DNA from: an uncultured Bacteroidota bacterium
GTDB lineage: Bacteria; Bacteroidota; Bacteroidia; 2-12-FULL-35-15
Direction: 5' to 3'
Length of the DNA: 5,835 nucleotides
NCBI GenBank assembly: GCA_903889605.1
Contig: CAISYK010001121.1
Span: 1-5,835 of the forward strand
The translations under genes and the position numbers were made by a program. Under the pieces are notes generated by a model. It was given only the letters and a program-made list of their open reading frames with translations. It did no database searches and had not been told where the DNA came from. Below are positions 5,205-5,835 of this stretch, in pieces. Position 1 is the first letter of the stretch. Each line of letters starts with the position of its first letter.

Positions 5205-5627
5205 CTAATTAATCGCATTGCATTTGATTTTTTTTGTCTGCATATTAATTTCTTCTCCTTCCAACAGTTCATTTACTATTTTCAAAAGGTATTCAAATTT
5301 AATTGGCTTTGATACAAATTGATCTGCGCCGGATAACCTGGCATGCAGCACTTTGTAATCGTCACTAACTGCTGAGAGGAATAAAAATGGCACCTGCTTC
5401 AGGTTCGGAATTTTCCTAATAGTTTTACACATTTCTATACCGTCCATTTCCGGCATAAGTATAGCTGAAATAATTAAATGAGGCAGTTCTAACTCCGCTT
5501 TTATTATTCTTTCTAACCAATTATTTGCCTTAAACACATCAAATATATTTTTACTGAAGTTGTACGAAAGAAATTCCAAAATATCTTGTTCATTATCTAC
5601 CTGCAATATTTTTTGTTCCTTACTCAT
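5205..5627 (-). CDS. Stand-alone receiver-domain protein with Ala at the phosphoacceptor site (pseudo-receiver)
   Basis: This 140-residue protein is a single CheY-like receiver followed by a short basic tail (about 126-140). KILQVDNE (6-13) is strand 1 with D11 kept but the second pocket acid changed to Asn (N12). LIISAILMPEMDG (51-63) is strand 3 and its loop, almost unchanged except that the phosphorylated Asp is Ala (A55; codon GCT at 5463-5465, one base from GAT). FLFLSA (81-86) keeps the switch Ser, and FVSKPI (104-109) keeps the conserved Lys-Pro. The fold is thus well preserved while aspartyl phosphorylation should be impossible, so it likely signals by binding. There is no output domain. 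It is the first gene of the minus-strand row, 158 bases before the phasin-like gene, which has its own -7 element. The receiver call is firm; the partner is unknown. Confidence 0.88.
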   Translation of the reverse strand: MSKEQKILQVDNEQDILEFLSYNFSKNIFDVFKANNWLERIIKAELELPHLIISAILMPEMDGIEMCKTIRKIPNLKQVPFLFLSAVSDDYKVLHARLSGADQFVSKPIKFEYLLKIVNELLEGEEINMQTKKIKCNAIN

Positions 5628-5702
5628 AATTTCTAATAATTAATTGTAAAGGACGTCTTTAGATTTCACATAAATGTTAAGCGATTATGAATTTAATATT
5701 AA

Positions 5703-5710
5703 CAAATATA
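5703..5710 (-). promoter_or_regulatory. -7 promoter element upstream of the rightmost receiver gene
   Basis: The minus strand reads TATATTTG, an exact TAnnTTTG, placing transcription start near 5696 and leaving a leader of about 70 bases before the ATG at 5627. No TTG is found at a suitable distance upstream, so this is half a promoter. I see no gene from 5628 to the end of the window. Confidence 0.35.
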
Positions 5711-5835
5711 GAACGTTTAGTAAAAGCTATATAATTTGGAGAATATATATTGCTTATTGAAATCGAATCAAGAATGCATTTCTTCCAAGAATGATTCATA
5801 TCACTGCATATAATGATTGTTTTTATTTTATCAAA

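Overview
The window looks like chromosomal DNA from a member of the Bacteroidota. It is strongly AT-rich. Candidate promoters carry the phylum's -7 element (TAnnTTTG), in two clear cases with an upstream TTG/TTTG, and Shine-Dalgarno sequences are mostly absent. The protein families also fit: a DUF155/RMD1 protein, a short SpoIIE-type phosphatase, MarC and small stand-alone receiver proteins. No rRNA, tRNA, CRISPR array or transposase was seen.

Left part (1-2341). A plus-strand DUF155/RMD1-family gene (280-1059) follows a textbook Bacteroidota promoter at 225-254. The next 427 bases, to 1486, are not empty. The minus strand carries an apparent 56-codon gene (1188-1358), followed 7 bases after its stop by a strong intrinsic terminator (perfect 16-bp stem plus T run, 1141-1180). 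Then comes a minus-strand SpoIIE/PP2C-type serine phosphatase (1487-2341).

Middle (2342-3363). A divergent intergenic region holds candidate promoters for the phosphatase (minus) and for a MarC-family inner-membrane protein (plus, 2531-3160). The MarC gene converges on the next cluster across about 200 bases in which no gene is convincing.

Right part (3364-5835). Four minus-strand genes lie in a row. In transcription order they are a receiver-like protein (5205-5627), a phasin-like helical protein (4456-5046), a lysine-rich histone-H1-like protein (3771-4220) and a second receiver-like protein (3364-3741). Both receivers lack the phosphoacceptor aspartate (Ala in one, Asn in the other), so they are probably pseudo-receivers. 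The phasin-like and H1-like proteins resemble, as two separate genes, the two halves of the PhaF granule-nucleoid linker of Pseudomonas. No PHA synthase is present, so a granule role is a hypothesis. The last 208 bases hold only a possible promoter for the rightmost gene.

The features most worth following up are the paired phosphoacceptor-less receivers bracketing a split PhaF-like pair, and the small gene at 1188-1358. Links among the phosphatase, the pseudo-receivers and the granule- or nucleoid-like proteins are inferred from proximity only.
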